64,000 bases of DNA from contig JARDYH010000013.1 in NCBI GenBank assembly GCA_029215795.1, positions 310,001-374,000 of the forward strand, in the 5' to 3' direction. The translations under genes and the position numbers were made by a program. The notes beneath the pieces were generated by a model, which had not been told where the DNA came from, ran no database searches, and saw only the letters and a program-made list of their open reading frames with translations. Numbering within the stretch: position 1 is the stretch's first letter; each line of letters opens with the position of its first letter. The stretch comes from Anniella stebbinsi. Lineage: Eukaryota > Chordata > Lepidosauria > Squamata > Anniellidae. Of the stretch, positions 60,125-64,000 are shown in pieces.

Positions 60125-61967
60125 TTCCCCTAGACTTCCCCTGGACTTCCCCTTCCCTCTATACTTCCCCTTCTTCCCCTTGTCTACCCCTTGACTTCCC
60201 CTTCCCTCTATACTTCCCCTTCTTCCCCTAGAATTCCACGTCTTCCCCTAGACTTCCCCTTCTTCCCCAAGACTTCCCCTACACTTCCCCTTCCCTCTAT
60301 ACTTCCCCTTCCTCCCTAGACTTCCCCTAGATTTCCCCTTCTTCCCCTAGACTTCCCCTTCCCTCTATACTTCCCCTTCTTCCCCTAGAGTTCCCCTTCT
60401 TCTCCTAGATTTCCCCTTCTTCCCCTAGACTTCCCCTTTCCTCTATACTTCCCCTTCTTCCCCTAGACTTCCCCTAGACTTCCCCTTCTTCCCCTAGACT
60501 TCCCCTTTTTCCCCTAGACTTCCCCTTCCCTCTATACTTCCTCTTCTTCCCCTAGACTTCCCCTTCTTCCCCTAGACTTCCCCTTCTTCCCCTAGACTTC
60601 CCGTAGACTTCCCCTTCCCTCTATACCTTCCCTTCTTCCCCTTCTTCCCCTAGACTTCCCCTTCTACCCCTAGACTTCCCCTGGACTTCCCCTTCCCTCT
60701 ATACTTCCCCTTCTTCCCCTAGACTTTCTCTTCCCTCTATACTTCCCCTTCATCCCCTAGACTTCCCCTTCTTCCCCTAGACTTCCCCTTCTTCCCCTAG
60801 ACTTCCCCTTCCCTCTATACTTCCCCTTCTTCCCCTAGACTTCCCCTAGACTTCCCCTTCCCTCTCTACTTCCCCTTCTTCCCCTAGACTTCCCCTTCTT
60901 CCCCTAGACATCCCCTTCTTCCCCTATACTTCCCCTTCCCTCTATACTTCCCCTTCTTCCATTAGACTTCCCCTTCCCTCTATACTTCCCCTGCTTCCCC
61001 TAGACTTCCCCTAGACTTCCCCTTCTTCCCCTAGACTTCCTGTGGTCTTCCCCTTCCCTCTATACTTCCCCTTCTTCCCCTAGACTTCCCCTTCCCTCTA
61101 TACTTCCCCTTCTTCCCCTAGACTTCCCCTTCTTCCCCTAGACTTCCTCTTCTTCCCCTAGACTTCCCCTTCCCTCTATACTTCCCCTTCTTCCCCTAGA
61201 CTTCCCCTTCTTCCCTTAGACTTCCCCTAGACTTCCCCTTCCCTCTATACTTCCCCTTCTTCCCCTAGACTTCCCCTAGACTTCCCCTTCCCTCTAGACT
61301 TCCCCTTCTTCCCCTAGACTTCCCCTAGACTTCCCCTTCCCTCTAGACTTCCCCTTCTTCCCCTAGACTTCCCCTTCTTCCCCTAGACTTCCCCTTCTTC
61401 CCCTAGACTTCCCCTAGACTTCCCCTTCCCTCTATACTTCCCCTTCTTCCCCTAGACTTCCCCTAGTCTTCCCCTTCCCTCTATACAGCCCCTTCTTCCC
61501 CTAGACTTCCCCTAGACTTCCCCTTTCCTCTATACTTCCCCTTCTTCCCCTAGACTTCCCCTAGACTTCCCCTTCTCGCTATACTTCCCTTTCTTCCCCT
61601 AGACTTCCCCTAGACTTCCCCTTCCCTCTATACTTCCCCTTCTTCCCCTAGACTTCCCCTAGACTTCCCCTTCCCTCTATACTTCCCCTTCTTCCCCTAG
61701 ACTTCCCCTTCTTCCCCTAGACTTCCCCTTCTTCCCTTAGATTTCCCCTTCTCCCCCTAGACTTCCCCTAGACTTCCCCTTCCCTCTATACTTCCCCTTC
61801 TTCCCCTAGACTTCCCCTTCTTCTCCTAGACTTCCCCTTCTTCCCCTAGACTTCCCCTTCTTCCCCTAGACTTCCCCTTCTTCCCCTAGACTTCCCCTAG
61901 ACTTCCCCTTCCCTCTATACTTCCCCTTCTTCCCCTACACTTCCCCTTCCCTCTATACTTCCCCTTC
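60125..61967 (+). repeat. 1,843-bp tandem duplication, copy 1
   Basis: Landmarks repeat at 1,843: GTCTACCCC 60,182 and 62,025; AATTCCACG 60,232 and 62,075; CCCTCTCTAC 60,863 and 62,706; CCTGTGGTC 61,041 and 62,884; ACAGCCCC 61,488 and 63,331; TCTCGCTATAC 61,578 and 63,421. A private change is CCTTGTCTAC near 60,180, where copy 2 has CCTAGTCTAC. Confidence 0.85.
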
Positions 61968-63692
61968 TTCCCCTAGACTTCCCCTGGACTTCCCCTTCCC
62001 TCTATACTTCCCCTTCTTCCCCTAGTCTACCCCTTGACTTCCCCTTCCCTCTATACTTCCCCTTCTTCCCCTAGAATTCCACGTCTTCCCCTAGACTTCC
62101 CCTTCTTCCCCAAGACTTCCCCTACACTTCCCCTTCCCTCTATACTTCCCCTTCCTCCCTAGACTTCCCCTAGATTTCCCCTTCTTCCCCTAGACTTCCC
62201 CTTCCCTCTATACTTCCCCTTCTTCCCCTAGAGTTCCCCTTCTTCTCCTAGATTTCCCCTTCTTCCCCTAGACTTCCCCTTTCCTCTATACTTCCCCTTC
62301 TTCCCCTAGACTTCCCCTAGACTTCCCCTTCTTCCCCTAGACTTCCCCTTTTTCCCCTAGACTTCCCCTTCCCTCTATACTTCCTCTTCTTCCCCTAGAC
62401 TTCCCCTTCTTCCCCTAGACTTCCCCTTCTTCCCCTAGACTTCCCGTAGACTTCCCCTTCCCTCTATACCTTCCCTTCTTCCCCTTCTTCCCCTAGACTT
62501 CCCCTTCTACCCCTAGACTTCCCCTGGACTTCCCCTTCCCTCTATACTTCCCCTTCTTCCCCTAGACTTTCTCTTCCCTCTATACTTCCCCTTCTTCCCC
62601 TAGACTTCCCCTTCTTCCCCTAGACTTCCCCTTCTTCCCCTAGACTTCCCCTTCCCTCTATACTTCCCCTTCTTCCCCTAGACTTCCCCTAGACTTCCCC
62701 TTCCCTCTCTACTTCCCCTTCTTCCCCTAGACTTCCCCTTCTTCCCCTAGACATCCCCTTCTTCCCCTATACTTCCCCTTCCCTCTATACTTCCCCTTCT
62801 TCCATTAGACTTCCCCTTCCCTCTATACTTCCCCTGCTTCCCCTAGACTTCCCCTAGACTTCCCCTTCTTCCCCTAGACTTCCTGTGGTCTTCCCCTTCC
62901 CTCTATACTTCCCCTTCTTCCCCTAGACTTCCCCTTCCCTCTATACTTCCCCTTCTTCCCCTAGACTTCCCCTTCTTCCCCTAGACTTCCTCTTCTTCCC
63001 CTAGACTTCCCCTTCCCTCTATACTTCCCCTTCTTCCCCTAGACTTCCCCTTCTTCCCTTAGACTTCCCCTAGACTTCCCCTTCCCTCTATACTTCCCCT
63101 TCTTCCCCTAGACTTCCCCTAGACTTCCCCTTCCCTCTAGACTTCCCCTTCTTCCCCTAGACTTCCCCTAGACTTCCCCTTCCCTCTAGACTTCCCCTTC
63201 TTCCCCTAGACTTCCCCTTCTTCCCCTAGACTTCCCCTTCTTCCCCTAGACTTCCCCTAGACTTCCCCTTCCCTCTATACTTCCCCTTCTTCCCCTAGAC
63301 TTCCCCTAGTCTTCCCCTTCCCTCTATACAGCCCCTTCTTCCCCTAGACTTCCCCTAGACTTCCCCTTTCCTCTATACTTCCCCTTCTTCCCCTAGACTT
63401 CCCCTAGACTTCCCCTTCTCGCTATACTTCCCTTTCTTCCCCTAGACTTCCCCTTCCCTCTATACTTCCCCTTCTTCCCCTAGACTTCCCCTAGACTTCC
63501 CCTTCCCTCTATACTTCCCCTTCTTCCCCTAGACTTCCCCTTCTTCCCCTAGACTTCCCCTTCTTCCCTTAGATTTCCCCTTCTCCCCCTAGACTTCCCC
63601 TAGACTTCCCCTTCCCTCTATACTTCCCCTTCTTCCCCTAGACTTCCCCTTCTTCTCCTAGACTTCCCCTTCTTCCCCTAGACTTCCCCTTC
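61968..63692 (+). repeat. 1,843-bp tandem duplication, copy 2
   Basis: After about 63,440 the offset falls to 1,832, because one S module present near 61,600 is absent here. The match ends near 63,692, at the same internal position where the 3,820-bp match ends, so this point has been a repeated joint. Confidence 0.82.
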
Positions 63693-64000
63693 CCTCTATA
63701 CTTCCCCTTCTTCCCCTAGACTTCCCCTAGACTTCCCCTACTTCCCCTTGACTTCCCCTTCTTCCCCTAGACTTCCCCTAGACTTCCCCTTCCCTCTATA
63801 CTTCCCCTTCTTCCCCTAGACTTCCCCTTCTTCCCTAGACTTCCCCTTCTTCCCCTAGACTTCCCCTAAACTTCCCCTTCCCTCTATACTTCCCCTTCTT
63901 CCCCTAGACCTCCCCTTCTTCCCCTAGACTTCCCCTAGACTTCCCCTTCCCTCTATACTTCCCCTTCTTCCCCTAGACTTCCCCTAGACTTCCCCTTCCC
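63693..64000 (+). repeat. Truncated next copy at the window edge
   Basis: It matches 58,041-58,348 at offset 5,652, including the TTCCCCTACTTCCCC variant, here with CCCCTTGAC. It is cut by the window end, so the array continues to the right. Confidence 0.7.

Larger units (their letters stand above)
1..64000. repeat. Satellite (macrosatellite) array of 11/18/20-bp modules
   Basis: The entire window is a head-to-tail tandem array built on the core CTTCCCCT. Every unit I read lies in the same orientation, and no inverted block, transposon or unique DNA interrupts it. Both window edges fall inside the array. The + strand is about 84% pyrimidine in the commonest 49-bp word (24 C, 17 T, 6 A, 2 G), and G occurs almost only in CTAG. 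There is no supportable gene: CTAG-to-CTAG distances of canonical units (11, 20, 38) are all 2 mod 3, so TAG recurs in each frame every third CTAG on both strands. I saw no ATG on the + strand. Landmark variants show multi-kilobase higher-order repeats. Satellite function cannot be read from sequence alone; heterochromatin or structural DNA is the usual role. I do not recognise the family. Confidence 0.97.

Noticed and set aside
1..64000. Low-complexity repetitive protein gene (proline/serine/leucine-rich or lysine/glutamate-rich on the other strand)
   Set aside because: TAG occurs in almost every unit and cycles through all three frames on both strands; no start codon was seen on the + strand and no long open frame can exist.
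1..64000. CRISPR array
   Set aside because: There are no unique spacers: the intervals between repeats are themselves repeats of the same core, with 9-20 bp spacing, and no cas genes are present.
1..64000. Telomere or interstitial telomeric repeat (CCCTAA-like, because of CCCCTAGA)
   Set aside because: The unit length (11, 18, 20) and the CTTCCCC core do not match known telomeric repeats. The resemblance is limited to a C-run followed by TA.
1..64000. Simple microsatellite (CTTCC)n or GGAA-type tract
   Set aside because: The structure is a mixed-module minisatellite with multi-kilobase higher-order repeats, not a single short unit.
1..64000. Known named satellites (human alpha, beta, gamma, HSat1-3; mouse major and minor; similar)
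   Set aside because: Unit lengths and motifs do not match any satellite I can recall. A database search of the T-L-S word would decide; I assign no name or species.
1..64000. Synthetic or simulated low-complexity sequence
   Set aside because: The nested duplications with shared private variants and module-sized offset changes look like natural satellite evolution, although assembly collapse or expansion in the near-identical pairs cannot be excluded.

Overview
The whole 64,000-base window is one uninterrupted, strictly head-to-tail satellite (macrosatellite) array. I found no gene, RNA gene, transposon, CRISPR array or unique sequence. The array runs off both ends, so its true length and flanks are unknown. 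The + strand is extremely pyrimidine-rich: in the commonest 49-base word it is 24 C, 17 T, 6 A and 2 G. G is nearly confined to the CTAG that closes most units.

Three modules make up almost everything: S, 11 bp (ACTTCCCCTAG); L, 20 bp (ACTTCCCCTTCTTCCCCTAG); T, 18 bp (ACTTCCCCTTCCCTCTAT). All derive from one CTTCCCCT core. The order has a grammar: T is followed by L, S stands singly, and L may repeat. Words such as T-L-S (49 bp), T-L (38 bp) and T-L-L (58 bp) are strung into longer blocks.

Rare variants act as landmarks and show several nested levels of higher-order repeat. One landmark pair (CTCTCAAC then CTCTGTAAT, here 'P core') occurs nine times, always 664 bp apart. Another (TTGCCTCTATACTTCACC then CCCATTCTAC, 'Q core') occurs fifteen times, 187 bp apart in thirteen and 215 bp in the last two. 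Matching landmarks gives large tandem or overlapping duplications: about 2.72-2.80 kb (0.93-6.44 kb), 1,618 bp (6.42-9.66 kb), 3,825 bp (about 8.8-16.45 kb), 13.7-14.7 kb (about 8.25-36.55 kb), 4,807 bp (21.8-31.1 kb), about 9,076 bp (30.56-48.74 kb), 6,928 bp offset (41.8-50.7 kb), 3,859 bp (49.32-57.04 kb), 3,820 bp offset (56.9-61.86 kb) and 1,843 bp (60.1-63.7 kb). The layout is a P/Q-rich left and centre (1-49 kb) and a right domain (49-64 kb) without P cores.

This kind of DNA points to a eukaryotic nuclear genome, probably heterochromatin (pericentromeric, subtelomeric, or a sex or micro-chromosome). CTAG in nearly every unit also argues against an ordinary bacterial chromosome. I do not recognise the satellite and cannot name the species. 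Notable physical properties are a minus strand full of G-quadruplex-type GGGG runs, a matching i-motif-capable C-rich strand, triplex-prone polypurine/polypyrimidine character, and a length rule that closes every reading frame on both strands. All offsets were read by eye from landmarks; boundaries marked 'about' are uncertain by tens of bases.
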